Below, piece by piece: positions 35,500 through 46,759 of a stretch of DNA of 64,000 nucleotides (its first letter is position 1; each line of letters opens with the position of its first letter). Origin of the DNA: Symbiodinium sp. CCMP2592 (taxonomy: Eukaryota > Sar > Dinophyceae > Suessiales > Symbiodiniaceae); NCBI GenBank assembly GCA_905221615.1, contig CAJNDT010000510.1, positions 61,001 through 125,000 on the forward strand, read 5' to 3'. Under the pieces are notes generated by a model that was not told the origin of the DNA, did not search any database, and saw only the letters and a program-made list of their open reading frames with translations. The position numbers were made by a program, and so were the translations under genes.

Positions 35500-37122
35500 A
35501 TGTCAGACGGACTGCGGCTTCCTGACTTCCCTCCCATTCGACGTGTGGCGAAGGCTCTCTTTATGCTGCCTCGTCTTTTGTTAATAGTGTCGCTGAGTCG
35601 CTGAGAATCATCGCTCCGGACTTGTGCTGCACAGCTTCCGCACTCTCCTTGATGACTCAGCAGGTTACGGGATGTTTCACCCGACCCGCGAGGACCTCGG
35701 ACAGCAGCTGAGCGGTCTTCTCGAAGTCGCTCAGCCCCCAGACCACCGGAAATTCTGGAGTTTTGGGCTCAAGTGGGGAGGGGCTCCGCGTGCCTTGAGC
35801 TGGTTAACCTGTACTTTCCCGAGTGCAGGGCTGACACTTCCCACACGTGCCTTCGGGCCATGGCTCCTTCTTCTGGAGGCCTTGATTGTGGGTGCTACCT
35901 ACACTTACGGCGATCTTTGAAGCGAATGCATTGTGCTTTGAGTGATGGTGCTTCTTTGTTGGGAAAAGAAGTGAATGGGAAAGAAAAGAGCTGCTTCGGC
36001 AGCTGGGGCAAAGCGTCTGGCAATGACCGAGATGCGCAACCGTGGGTGGCTCAGCGCCTGCAAATGCTGAGCGCTTTCATTGTTCGAGCACGTGGTTTTC
36101 AGCTTCAGCTGTTCCAGAAGGATTTTGATTTCTTGGCTCAACGTGGTGTGCCGAGAACTATGGTGTGGAGCGCAGTAGGGGCCTTTGGCTTGTGGTCAGG
36201 GGCTTCAGTGGGGGCCAGCTCAGATGGCACCAGTGGGGGCAGCAACTCTGCTGCCGTGGCAGATCCTTGGCAGTCGGGGATCGGTCTTGCATCTGCCGAG
36301 GATGATTCTCAGGTGCAGCTCTCAATGGGTGTTTGTCGAGAGGATGCCCTTGCTATTGCTGGGGCTGAATGCCCTGCTCAGGGGCTCCCTTTGGCGAGTG
36401 AGCTTTGTGTGCATGCTTCTGACACGCAGGCAAGTGCAACATTTGGGCTTCACATGATTGAGGACACTTTCTCTGAGGAGTTTCTTTACTACGTGCCGCA
36501 GGCAAGTGCAGCATTTGGGCTCCACTTGATTGAGGACACTTTCTCTGAGGAATTTCTTTACTACGCGCCGCAGCAGCAGCTTCTTCCCTCAGCGTCTGGT
36601 CTGGACCTTGGTGCTGGGCCATGTGGGACGTCGACTTGCGCTGCTGAGAACCCCGTGTGTGACATTCAAGAAATCAACAAGACCCGTGAAAGGGCAAAGA
36701 GCCTGAGAGGCCTAGCTAGTGATGATTGTGAGTGTCAAGAAATCAACAAGACCCGCGAAAGGGCAAAGAGCCTGAGAGGCCTAACTAGTGCCCATTGTGA
36801 TGGTGAGTGCGAGCCTGACTGTAGGACGAAGAGCCTTTATGGCCGTGTTCTTAGTGTTCTGTGGGAGCTCAGCGCTATCAAGACCCGCAAAAGGGCAAAG
36901 ATTGAGACTGAGACCGGGCCTCTGGTGCCAGCTACTTGTGCTAGTGGTAGACATGGCTCCCCGGAGCCCCCCTGTTCTTCCTCCTCGCAGTGCTGCTGCC
37001 ATGGCCTGGGCTCGCTGGCGGCTGGTGACGGTGGCGGCCAGTTCTTCATCGCAAGGACGCTGGTGCCGACGACGCTTCTTGCCGGGGCTGCTGCCCTTGC
37101 CGTGATTCCTCTGCCCCCCTAG
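35500..37122 (+). pseudogene. LINE copy 1 ORF1, N-terminal part, disrupted
   Basis: ATG 35500 (MSDGLRLPDFPPI) runs into TGA at about 35602 because of a local change; in copy 3 the frame is open. The conserved frame resumes and is open from 35773 to TAG 37120-37122. It holds two tandem peptide duplications, FGLHMIEDTFSEEFLYY twice (about 36440-36570) and EINKTRERAKSLRGL twice (about 36670-36785). Near 37050 it leaves the copy-3 frame and stops. The full ORF1 would continue into 37310-41713. Confidence 0.6.
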
Positions 37123-37309
37123 GGTTTAGGTCCTCCCCCATAGGGGTACCCGTGTCTTCTGTTGGGGGCGATGCGCTGCCCCATTGCTGCACTGACCATG
37201 GCTCACTTTCTCCCCTAGGGTTTAGGCCTATGCCCCCTTGGGTACCTGATGTCCAGCCTGCTGCAACAGCTGATCGGGATGATCTTGTGATACCTAATAT
37301 AATCCGGGT

Positions 37310-40300
37310 TTGGAGTTTTTGCCAGGAGGAGGTGGGGTCGCTGACCCAGGGCTCCGGGGGCCTTCCCAATACAGGCCGCCGTCGGCGTGCATATCTGTGG
37401 GTCGAGGGGACCGTGGTCTCGTCGAGCAGTCCCAGGACCGTGCTGAGTGTGGTGCTGAATGCCTTCAACAGGGTTTCCCTTCACCCTTTCGGTTTAGATG
37501 CCCTCCTGTGCTTTTTGGAGTTCCCGAGTGCACTTGCAAGCCCTTGACAGGGAGAGATGCTGTGCCGACATGTGTGGTCTTGCCTCAGAGTGAGCCTGTA
37601 GCTTCTGATGTGTGTGGCCGGGACCCTGCCAGGCTCGTTGCAGTCTCCTCTTGCATGTGTCAGGTTCCACTTGTTGCTGACTTGCAGGGTTCGGATCGGG
37701 TTTTTCTTGATACATCTCATGCTGCCATGGGCCCCTGTCCGAATTGCACCAGCAAAGCTTGTTTCATGCGGGCTGTGGGGAGTCTTTCTGATGGCGCCTG
37801 CGCCCAGGTGCCTGCGACGCGCAGAGCGGGACCGCTGCAAACTCAGAGCGATCTTGACGGTGTGCAACTGCAGGGGCCACTGGGTCAAGACAGGCCGAAA
37901 GGTCCGAGTATATCCCGCGTGGCCCCTGGTAGTTTGATGCCTTGCTGCCTGTGTCACGTGTGCCATGCTGGCATGTATGATCCAAGAAGCCCGCCTGTCT
38001 GTGTGCAGTTGCCGGGGTCAGTGAGTCAAGGTAGGCCGAAAGGTCCGAGTATATCCCATTTGGCCCCGAGCAGCCTGCTTCCAACATGTGTGTGCGAGGT
38101 ATGCTCTGCTGGCTTGATGCACAACTGCAATTGTGGACTGCGACCTGCTGGCGGGCAGCCTCTTCCGAGGGTTTCTGGCCGAGCGCAATTGCAAGGGTCT
38201 TTGGGTTCAGGCCGACCGCAAGGTCCGAGTATATCCCACTTGACCCCTAGCAACCTGATGCCAACCTTTGTGTGTGAGACACAATCTGCGAGTGCACCTG
38301 TCCCTCCGAGGATGGGTGGTAACGTGCAAGTGCAAGGGATCTTGGGTCAGGATACCAGTGACGTGATTGCCTCTGCCTGTGCAAGCACTCTTGTGACAAA
38401 GGACCAGGACTCTGCTGCTGCCTCGCGCTCCTGCCTGCCTGAGGGCTGCTCGGGCCCCACTGGCCTAAGGTTTGGAGGCGGCAACCCGTTTGAGGGCATG
38501 ATGGCCAGCATCACGGAACAGCTTATGCCCATGATCACTGCGCTCATTCAGAAAGCTGTGCAGGAAGCCATTGCAAATGCAATGGGAGGTGCCCCGGCAA
38601 CCCGTCCCCGTGTTGTGCTGCAGGAACCGGACCTGGAGCGAGGGCCCAAACGCCATAAGCCTGACCCTAACCCCAGCAACAAGCGAAAAAACCATGAGTC
38701 GAGCCGCCATCCTTCGTCTCGTGAGCCGGGCGAGGGCAAAGCAGCTGGTGGCAGAGGTGGTCAGCCTGGTGCTGCAAAGGGCTCGGCCAAGGGTGCTGCT
38801 AAAGGCAGTGCAGAGGCGTCCCCACCCAAGTCTGGACCTAAGGGCAAAGGGCAGGGCGACCGGCCTCCTCGTGATGCTGAGGGCTGGACCAAGGTTCAGC
38901 GTGCTCCCCCGCAGGGCCCCTTCCAGCTCCGAAGGCAGGATTGGAGCGCGCAGTTGTTGTCGCAGGATGGCATTGCCAAAGCATTGGACGAACTTAAACC
39001 GGGTTCTACTCTGGAAGCTGTCATTCTTGTCGAGCCCTCGGCGCTGCCGAGAATTCGCACCATGCTTGCAGGCACCAGCAAATCCCATAAAATCACCCTT
39101 GTAACCTTGGACGCAAATGGTCCTCACAAGGTCCCGGGATGTGTGGGAGATCTCCTCCGTTTTCGACGAGCCTCGATTGCACATTGCAAATCTGACCCTG
39201 CTGATGGTGGTGTCCCTTGCTTTGCGGGGCACAAGGCCAAGGCCGTTAAAGTTGTTCCTGCGTCCACTTCGGTCGTCTACTTTAAGGTGCCTGAGATGTA
39301 CATGACGCCTGATAAATTCAAGCATTGGAAGAACAACCCGAGTCGTGCTGCTTCTTCTTGGGCAAGCTCTCACCAAATCACTTTGAGTGACACGTGGGGT
39401 TGGGTCGAGGAGCAGCAGGCTGGCAAGCAAGGACTGCAGTTGTTTGGCATTGCTCGCCTCCTGGACTCCGAGTTGTCTTCTCTCGTTGCTGTCAGTGGCC
39501 GGGATGGAGTTTTTGTTGATGTGCCGCGCGGCAAGCTTGTCTCCACTGTGCAGTGGCTTGCTGTTACCAAGGGGGAAGCTCCGACTGCGTACCTTGAACG
39601 CGGCCTCCGCATGAGTGCTCCTTATGGCCTTGCCACCCAGGGCGGACGCATTGGCGCCAGATCGCCTAGGGATCCCTCACAGGCTGTCCCGCGTGTTTGG
39701 AATTTCCCTCATGTGCCGGCTAGCTGGGGACAGAAGGAAGTGCTGCAGGTGCTGGACCAATCCTTCAAGGATGTGGCTTTGATTCAGCATAAGCGCACTG
39801 GCGCTGAGTACTTGTATCGCTTCAGAGCTACGCTTAAACACGGCGATCTTGATCTGGTTCCTTTGAGTGCTATCGTCGAGAGCGAGCCGGGGAAGGACAA
39901 TGAAATCACGCTGTGGGCCACGGTTGCACCCTACAAGCCTAAGCAAGCTAAGCAGCGACCTCTGCGATGTGCGCCGACTCCCTGTCTTGCCAAGGAGAAG
40001 CCTGCATTGGAGCCCCAATCCGTTAAAATTCAGGTCCCCGCTGAACTCGATGATGACGGTAAGAAGGTGTCCCCTGCCAAACATGTTGCGGCTTCGCATC
40101 GGCAAATCCCCTCGGGGTGTGATCTCATTGAGACTCCGAAAGACGGAGCCTGTTTGTTTCACGCCATAGCGCGTGGCCTCCACTGGCTTTCGGGCCCTAA
40201 GAAAACCGAGCACTCCCACAGGGACTTGAGGGCGCGCTGTGTCGAGCACTTGCGAAAATATGCCTCGCAATATATAGGGGAATGGGACGGCCACGGGCCG

Positions 40301-41713
40301 GCTTTACAAAAATTGCGCGAAAATGCCGCATCTCCGGAGGACGCCTTTGAGGAATACCTCAAGTTAATTGCTTCGGAATCTGCATACGCCTCTACCATCG
40401 AGCTGAAGGCTCTCGGACGCTTATTTGATTGCCACATCCTTGTGATCCCACGCGATGGGAATTTTAGTGCGATGTCGTTTCATGCGCAGCAGCGCAAAAG
40501 GAGGCTGGTGTTATGGTACACACCTCGGCACATCGAGCTTCTTTTGCCCGCTAAGGATGCTAAAGACTACCCTGAGGAGGTTTTTTCCGTTACGAGTGGT
40601 GCTGTCGTTGACTTGAGGGCTGGAGGGGATGATGCTTCCCAGTGCTCTGGTACTGTTTGGACTGCTTGCGCCCGATCAAACCGATCCAAGGCCAGCCGAT
40701 CATCTTCTGTGAAGGCGGGCACTGTGTGGACTGCCACCAACGCGTCGAGCAGAAAGGCCGCTACTTCTCTTAAGCGCGCTCGCGGTGCTGCTGCGACGGT
40801 CTGGTCCCGAGCCGTCTCTTCTGGTGCTTCCGTGCATTCTCAAATGCCTGCCTTGCCGGAGCGGGACGATGATGATGCCCCGCAACCTGAGCGGTTGCAT
40901 CATGCCAGCCGGGCCCTGCCTCAGTCTGCCCTTGTGATGGCCCGTCGTAATCGCGGCCGTGCCTTCCCTGATGGAGTTGCCAAATGCAGGCTTTGCCCCT
41001 TTCGCCGCAAGTGTGCTGATCCTGTGAAGGCCTATGCGGCCTATCAGCGGCACTTCTTGGATTCGCATCCGGGGGAGAAGCTTGGGCTCGCTCCTGCCCG
41101 CCAGGCTTCCTGTGTTCGTGACCTCGCTGATGGCGAGGAGGCGTACTGGAGATGTAAACGGTGCCAGGCAGGCATCTCGACTGCTGATGCGGCCCGCTTT
41201 GGCAAGGACTCTTTGTGGCGCTTTCGCCGGGAGCATAAAACAAAGGCCCACCCGCGCGTCTCTTGGGCTGTGTGGAACAAGGAAGCGAAATCACACTCGG
41301 CCACCAAATGGGCCTCAAAGATCAGTGTCACTCGCAACAATGCCCAGAAGGCTAAGCTCCTGCCGGTGCTGCGCGAGCTGGAGGCTCAGGACTTTGATGC
41401 CTTCGGGTGGCCGCGCCAGGCCGGGAAGGACACCAATACTGTTGATAAGTATCCCTTGCGCATATGCCCGGCTTGGGTGTGCCGCAAATGCCGAGCGCCG
41501 TGCCCCTCTGCAGAGATCGCTAGGAAACATCGGTCGGTCAAGGGACAGTGCCCTTCTCGCACTGCTAAGGCGAGGGCGTGGATTCGGTTGCGCTCCCTTG
41601 CTGCCAATAAGAAGCTTCATGATGCTGCTCCTGCCTCTGTTCGCAAAGAGCAAGGCGAGCTCGCCTTCGCTGCTGCTGAAGAGGCATTGCGAGCCCCCAT
41701 GTCGTCGGTGTGA
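37310..41713 (+). CDS. LINE copy 1 ORF1, main part: repeats, basic region, OTU-like protease, zinc fingers
   Basis: About 1467 codons, open upstream to about 37310. Order: Cys-rich region with three or four repeats around GRPKGPSIS and CxxC pairs (37860-38340); helical segment FEGMMASITEQLMPMIT; basic Lys/Gly/Ala-rich stretch (38690-38870); a globular region of unknown fold (38930-39990); OTU-type cysteine protease signature with DGACLFHAIARGL (Cys codon 40151-40153), ELKALGRLFDCHILVI and RHIELLLP (His codon 40529-40531); then zinc-finger-like clusters CRLCPFRRKC...H...H, CKRCQAG...H...H and CRKCRAPC...H to TGA at 41711-41713. OTU domains cleave ubiquitin-like linkages or polyproteins; its role here is inferred. 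A 75-bp segment present in copies 2 and 3 is missing near 40765. Confidence 0.72.
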   Translation: MEFLPGGGGVADPGLRGPSQYRPPSACISVGRGDRGLVEQSQDRAECGAECLQQGFPSPFRFRCPPVLFGVPECTCKPLTGRDAVPTCVVLPQSEPVASDVCGRDPARLVAVSSCMCQVPLVADLQGSDRVFLDTSHAAMGPCPNCTSKACFMRAVGSLSDGACAQVPATRRAGPLQTQSDLDGVQLQGPLGQDRPKGPSISRVAPGSLMPCCLCHVCHAGMYDPRSPPVCVQLPGSVSQGRPKGPSISHLAPSSLLPTCVCEVCSAGLMHNCNCGLRPAGGQPLPRVSGRAQLQGSLGSGRPQGPSISHLTPSNLMPTFVCETQSASAPVPPRMGGNVQVQGILGQDTSDVIASACASTLVTKDQDSAAASRSCLPEGCSGPTGLRFGGGNPFEGMMASITEQLMPMITALIQKAVQEAIANAMGGAPATRPRVVLQEPDLERGPKRHKPDPNPSNKRKNHESSRHPSSREPGEGKAAGGRGGQPGAAKGSAKGAAKGSAEASPPKSGPKGKGQGDRPPRDAEGWTKVQRAPPQGPFQLRRQDWSAQLLSQDGIAKALDELKPGSTLEAVILVEPSALPRIRTMLAGTSKSHKITLVTLDANGPHKVPGCVGDLLRFRRASIAHCKSDPADGGVPCFAGHKAKAVKVVPASTSVVYFKVPEMYMTPDKFKHWKNNPSRAASSWASSHQITLSDTWGWVEEQQAGKQGLQLFGIARLLDSELSSLVAVSGRDGVFVDVPRGKLVSTVQWLAVTKGEAPTAYLERGLRMSAPYGLATQGGRIGARSPRDPSQAVPRVWNFPHVPASWGQKEVLQVLDQSFKDVALIQHKRTGAEYLYRFRATLKHGDLDLVPLSAIVESEPGKDNEITLWATVAPYKPKQAKQRPLRCAPTPCLAKEKPALEPQSVKIQVPAELDDDGKKVSPAKHVAASHRQIPSGCDLIETPKDGACLFHAIARGLHWLSGPKKTEHSHRDLRARCVEHLRKYASQYIGEWDGHGPALQKLRENAASPEDAFEEYLKLIASESAYASTIELKALGRLFDCHILVIPRDGNFSAMSFHAQQRKRRLVLWYTPRHIELLLPAKDAKDYPEEVFSVTSGAVVDLRAGGDDASQCSGTVWTACARSNRSKASRSSSVKAGTVWTATNASSRKAATSLKRARGAAATVWSRAVSSGASVHSQMPALPERDDDDAPQPERLHHASRALPQSALVMARRNRGRAFPDGVAKCRLCPFRRKCADPVKAYAAYQRHFLDSHPGEKLGLAPARQASCVRDLADGEEAYWRCKRCQAGISTADAARFGKDSLWRFRREHKTKAHPRVSWAVWNKEAKSHSATKWASKISVTRNNAQKAKLLPVLRELEAQDFDAFGWPRQAGKDTNTVDKYPLRICPAWVCRKCRAPCPSAEIARKHRSVKGQCPSRTAKARAWIRLRSLAANKKLHDAAPASVRKEQGELAFAAAEEALRAPMSSV

Positions 41714-44700
41714 TTCGACTTTCGTGCTTGAATGTTCACCGGCGTGGCACGTCGACGGTGGGGCTGCTCGATGCTCTGCTTCGGCAAGGCCCCCCACAGA
41801 TTATGGCGTTGTCCGAGGTCAATGTTCCTGAAACGGCTGGCATCGGCTATCGCAGCCAGTGGAAAGCGCATGGCCGGCATGTTGCTCTGAGCGCTCCTGA
41901 GGATCTCGGCAGCCGGGTTGCTTTGGTCAGCGATTTTCCTTTTCGGCACGTCCAGCTGTGTAAGGGTCCTGCTTCCACCAGGCACGTGGCGGGGCTCTTC
42001 AATTTGCGATCCCTCCCTGAGGATGATTCTTCGCTCCCTGCGAGCTCCCGGAGTGCCACTGATGAAACCATCCTGGTGGTGGCCTTTTATGGCCAGGCCG
42101 GCAACGAGCCAGTTGCCCAGACACAAGTGGATGAGGTTTTGGCGTGTGCGGTTTCCTCGGGTTATAGGTTTGTGGTTTTGGGCGACTACAACCGGGCCTT
42201 CCCAAGGCCGCTTAGGATCGCTAATTTCGCAAGGCACCGTGCTTGCTGGTGATGAATGTGCGCGTGGCCGGCCCCTTCCTGCCACGGGCCCGGTCAATGC
42301 CCAAGGAGTGCGCTCTCGTCGCATTGATTTTGCTGTTAATCATCGGGACTTGCCTGCGGTTTCTGTGGATCACTTTACGTGCGATTTTTCGGACCACTTG
42401 GGGGTACACTACTCGTATGCCCTCGATGCTCCTTGCCCCTTGGTTGGGCCCAAGCGATGTAAGCCTCGTGATGATCTCCAGTCTTCTGACTTGGAGTCCA
42501 GATGTGCCCAAATTGATGCTGGCCCTTTTGCGAGCGCCTTGGAACAGAATGATTTGGACGGGGCTTGGCGCTTCTTGTCGGACACCGCTGAGCTTCTGCT
42601 GTGTGAGCCGTGCTCTGCAGAGTGCGTTCCTCGTGCGTCTTCCTGGGAGCCTGTCGCCCACAGTGCCGCGGGACGGGCTGGCAAGCAGCTTGTGAAGTCG
42701 GAGAGCCTGCGCCTTTTGCTGCGACTCCGTGCGAGGCTTCAGGTTCTTTCCCACCGGACGAACGATGATTTGCTGGTGGCGCGTATCAGGCGCTCACTCC
42801 GGTCCACGCGCTTGAAGGTGCCCAGCCTGCCTTATGCCCGTGATGGCGATGAGCTCTCTCTTCTTCCACATGTTGCACAGCTCATCGAGACTTTCACGCA
42901 GCAGGAGGAGGAGGCAAGAAAGCAAATGTGGCGCACCAGGACGCGTGCTGACCTGCCTCGTGCCCGGTCTTTTGTCAAGCGGCGCGCTGATGAGCAACTT
43001 GCTTGGGAGCGTCAGCTTCCGGATGTTGCCAGTCCGGGCGACCCTGCACATCCGGCGGTCGCGGTTGCAGCTGTGGCGAAGGACCTGCGTGCGAAGCTTT
43101 GTCCCGCGTCCTTTCGGGCGGTTGACATGCAAGCCATGCGTGACCTGTTGCGGCCCTTGCCGCGCCCCGCTAGCTTGGAGGTCGTGCCTAACATCACGCC
43201 GGAGGCTCTCCGACGATCAATGCAGTCCATGCGGCACCGTGCTGCCGGGCCGGATGCGTGGAAACCTGGGCTGCTTTGTTCCATGCCTGATCTTTGGTGG
43301 GTGTGGACCTCCCAGCTGTGGAATCGGTGCATTGCTTGTTGTGACGTCCCCGCCCAGTGGGCGCAGGCACGTGTGGTGATGATTAAGAAAATCAAGGGGG
43401 GCTTCAGGCCGTTAACCGTCTCTCAAGCTGTCTGGCGTGCGGGAGCAAGGATTCTGAATGCCCAACTCTCCGACTGGATAGGTTCTTGGAGGTCTCCGTC
43501 GGATGCCGGTGGCATCCCGGGCACGTCGGTGTCGGGTGCCCTGCTTCAGCTGAATGCTGCAATGCGCGGTGGCGCTAATGTTGCGGTACAACAGGACATT
43601 GCGGGGTTCTTTGATGCCATCCAGTTTGAAGCCCTTGAGGTCCTCCTTTCTCATCTGAAAGCGCCGCCTTTTCTTTGGCCACTGCTGAAGGCCTTTTACA
43701 CGCGAGCTTCGCGCATCGTCCAATTTGATGGTGCATACAGTGATGCCTGGTTTAAGCCCCGCTTGGGTATAGCTCAGGGTTGTCCCTTAAGTCCCACCCT
43801 TGCTGCCGCTTTCAGCCACCTTTGGACCTTGGCTGTGTTGAGGCAAGGGGTTTCAGGCCTGGTCTACTTGGACGACCGTTCCTTCTGGACTTTCTCTGCG
43901 GATCTTGGCGACCTGGAGCATGCGATTCGGCGCTCCGACCGATTCGATGCCACTTGTGGTCTTGAAATATCCCTGCCAAAGTGTGCGATCGTGGCGCCAG
44001 AGGGTCATGTCGAGGCTCCTGCTCTGGCTGCCCGATTAAACTATCAGTTTTCGCAAACTCTTGAAGTTTTAGGTGTCACTGTTTCCTTTAATGATGAATG
44101 GGGCTTGCTGAAATTTTCCTTGAGAAAAGCTTTGCTGCGCATGGACCTTTTGCGCTGGGTGACCGCTTGCAGTCGACTGCGGGCCCTCATGCTGAAATCG
44201 CTTGTTTACCCGTGTTTGGTGTGGGCCGCTGCCTACGCTACGCCGCTGGCAGGCGAGATAAAGCAAGTTAGAGATGCTGCGATTCGAGTTTTTGACTGTC
44301 AATTTTCCTTTGAAGCCCCGCGTGTCCTGATCTTCGAACATGTGGGGTGGATGCTGGAGCCACAGTGTGCTGCTGACTCTGCTGTGCTCCGCGAGGCCTG
44401 GCGCCTCCTCTGCAAGCCTCCGGCCTTTGCTCTGGAGCAGCCGCGTGACGCCCGGGGCCAGCGCTGGGATCAGCTGTTGCCTGCTGCGCCTGGCCTCCTT
44501 CGCAAATTGGGGTGGAGCGTGGTTGAACGCCCTGACGGCTTCTTCTTCGCCTGCCGCGATGACTTAGGGATCTCTCGTGAGGTGCAGGTCGGATGGGAGA
44601 GCTTCGCTGAGGTTAAGGGCTGGCTGTTTGACCACTACCGGCACCTTTACATGCAGAGATGCCAGCGCGTCTGGCGGAGCTTTCATAGGCCGGACCCGAG

Positions 44701-44797
44701 CCTTGCACGCGGCCTGGATCTTGCGCCTCCGTTGCGGCGCGCTTCAGCTTTCGTGGGCACCGTGTTGCCATGCATGAGGCGACCACTCCTTATATGA
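41710..44797 (+). pseudogene. LINE copy 1 ORF2: endonuclease and reverse transcriptase, frameshifted
   Basis: Begins at GTG 41710 overlapping the ORF1 stop (GTGA). The APE-like endonuclease is visible: LSCLNVHRRG, IMALSEVNV, VVLGDYN. At about 42193 two bases are missing relative to copy 2, ending the first frame at 42252; the second frame then continues RRIDFAVNH, FSDHLGVHYS and RT motifs AVQQDIAGFFDAIQFE (A), GIAQGCPLSPTL (B) and VYLDDRSFW (C). Near 44735 four bases (gatg) are missing relative to copy 2 and the frame ends at 44797. Confidence 0.82.
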
Positions 44798-45726
44798 GAC
44801 GGGCCGCTGCTGTCACGGGAGGCTCGTGCTGGTTCTTTACGGCCGGGCAGGGTTTGAACGAGCAGCACAGGCGCATGCAGTGCCTCTGCGGCGCGACTGC
44901 TCCGTCGCGACCGCATGTGACATGGGTTTGCGAGTGTACCGAGGCGCTCCGACGGGACCATCCCCCGCCGACGACGCGAGCGGAGGAGCGCATGTTTGCA
45001 AAGTCGACTCCCTTGAAGCCTCCGGCGCCTGCCTCCTCTGACTGTGGGGCTTTTCGGGCGGACTTAGATGCTGCTTTCCGTGCTGCACTCGGCTCGGGCA
45101 GGAGCAGGATTTATGCGGCTACTGATGGCTCCAGCCATCTATCTGTTGGTGCTTATGCGGTGGTGATCGGCGATCCGTCTTGTGTCTATGCCATGGGCAC
45201 TGGGGCAGAGGATCAATCCCCGTATCGGCAAGAAGTTCTGGCCCTCCACGCGGCCTTTGCTTCGGTCCACCGGGTGTGGAGTGAGGGCTGTGCGCCGTGC
45301 CTCTTTATCTTGACCGACTGCAAAGCTGCCCTTACGGCCATCTCGGGGCAAGGTGATGATCCATTCACGTTGGGTCTCTTGCTGAGGGACGTGCGCCGTC
45401 TCTGGAAGGAGCTGGAGAGGCGGGGCTGTGCTATCTCCTTGGTTTGGGTGCCGTCTCATAATAAGCACCCCCGCTGGAGGCCTTCGCCGGATCACGATGC
45501 GGATGTGCTCCGCGCCTTTAACCATGCTGCAGATCAGGCGGCGGGCAACTGCATGCAAAACAGGCTCTTGGGCTCTCTAAGGGAGCGATGGCATCAGCAG
45601 TGTGACCAGGCTCGGGATTGGGAGCTTGCCACCATCCGGATCGCGGCAGCTGCTGCCGAGAAGCTGGATAAACATGTGAAAAGCGTTCCTCTCGATGATG
45701 CTGAGCCGGAAGGGGCCAGGCCCTGA
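44770..45726 (+). CDS. LINE copy 1 ORF2 C-terminal part: zinc cluster and RNase H
   Basis: Opens at ATG 44770 (MHEATTPYMRR), after the frameshift. A Cys/His cluster CLCGAT...HVTWVCEC is the zinc-binding pattern often found between RT and RNase H. RNase HI residues: YAATDGSS (Asp), QEVLALHAAF (Glu), FILTDCKAAL (Asp), VPSHNKHPRW and HDADVLRAFNHAADQAA (His/Asp). Ends PEGARP-TGA. RNase H would remove template RNA. Here it is cut from its RT by the frameshift, so it is a piece of a broken ORF2 rather than a separate gene. Confidence 0.75.
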   Translation: MHEATTPYMRRAAAVTGGSCWFFTAGQGLNEQHRRMQCLCGATAPSRPHVTWVCECTEALRRDHPPPTTRAEERMFAKSTPLKPPAPASSDCGAFRADLDAAFRAALGSGRSRIYAATDGSSHLSVGAYAVVIGDPSCVYAMGTGAEDQSPYRQEVLALHAAFASVHRVWSEGCAPCLFILTDCKAALTAISGQGDDPFTLGLLLRDVRRLWKELERRGCAISLVWVPSHNKHPRWRPSPDHDADVLRAFNHAADQAAGNCMQNRLLGSLRERWHQQCDQARDWELATIRIAAAAAEKLDKHVKSVPLDDAEPEGARP

Positions 45727-46583
45727 CCATTTTGGCTGCACCTGGATGATCTTGGACCACACATCTTGGGCCTCTTATTCTTTGATTTGCCCTTGACGAT
45801 GCCTTCGCCTCCCCTTAGGGTTGCTTTGGGTTTAGGCCCTTCTCCCCTAGGGGTACCCGTGTGCATCTTGCGTGAGCTCAGGCCTTCTGCTGCGCGCGGC
45901 TTTGCTTCCTAGTGTGGCGCTGCTGCTGCTGGCGGAATTCTCTGCAAGCTCGCACTCTTTCACGTTTTCGGCGGAACGCTTTATCACTTCCTGCCTGCTC
46001 CTCTTTGGGTTTGTTCGGGTTTAGGCCCCACCTTCTCCCTAGAGGCATCCGTGTACGCCTTACGTTAACCATAATCTGTTTGAGCGAGGATTCGCTTTGC
46101 TGCGTGACGCTGCTGCTGTGGCGGGGGTTTACCCTTCCTGGCTTTCCGTGACACTGCGCTCTCCTGGTTCCCCCTTTTTCTTTAGGGTTTCTTTGGGTTT
46201 AGGCTCCCCTTAGGGCTTCCCGTGCGCTCCTGGAGTGTGCTCAGAGCCTCTGCTGAGCGCGGCTCTGCCTGCGTGAGTGGGTGATGCTGCTGCTGGCGGG
46301 CTGTGCTGGTCCCAGGACTTTTCTCATGACCAATGCTTGATCTGTGGGGCTGTGGCCCATCCGTGTGCGCCTGGTGTGAACTTGCTCTACTCCTAGCGCG
46401 GCTAGCTCGACTGTGTTTGGCGCTGCTGCTGCTGGTGTGGGCTGCTGGTTCACGCTACTTCCTCCTTTTCGTCAACTACAAGGGCGGCTGCTGGCGGCTG
46501 CGACTGGCGAGGTCCTCTGAGCTCCCCTGACGACGCCTTCTGAGTTGATGTGAGAGCCTCCCGCGAGCTTCTTTTGCCTTGCT
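45727..46583 (+). other. LINE copy 1 3' non-coding region
   Basis: Starts CCATTTTGGCT (45727-45737). Contains TTTAGGG-like modules near 45829, 46017 and 46195, shorter than in copy 0. No gene seen. Confidence 0.6.
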
Positions 46584-46729
46584 CAGACCTGTAGCCTTGC
46601 TGCTCTGTGCAGGGGACCTGACTCGTTGCTTTGATGCTCAGGTCGTTTTGAGTTGTTCTTCTTTCCGAACCGTAGCTGTGCTGCTCGGAATGTTTCCGGA
46701 TGTGATTGCGTAGCTAATCTGATACATCC
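46584..46729 (+). ncRNA. Serial hairpins at LINE unit junction 1/2
   Basis: H1 46584-46607 (CAGA/TCTG), H2 46615-46644 (GACCTGA/TCAGGTC), H3 46663-46690 (TTCCGA/TCGGAA), H4 46698-46729 (GGATGT/ACATCC). The H1 stem differs from that of junction 0/1 yet still pairs. Confidence 0.5.
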
Positions 46730-46759
46730 AATTCGTTGCTTTTCACCAGAGGAGGTTTC

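Larger units (their letters stand above)
35500..46759 (+). mobile_element. LINE copy 1 (near complete, inactivated)
   Basis: Period to copy 2 is 11260 bp, measured between the atgtcagacgg starts at 35500 and 46760. Contains ORF1, ORF2, 3' modules and hairpins. Own lesions: an early stop after about 34 codons of ORF1, a frameshift near 37050, deletions near 37298 and 40765 relative to the other copies, and ORF2 frameshifts near 42193 and 44735. No spacer, poly-A or target-site duplication separates it from its neighbours. Confidence 0.85.

Noticed and set aside
38465-39430. A 321-codon minus-strand frame repeated in three LINE copies
   Set aside because: Its conservation only reflects the near-identical LINE ORF1 DNA; the + strand frame carries the recognisable domains.
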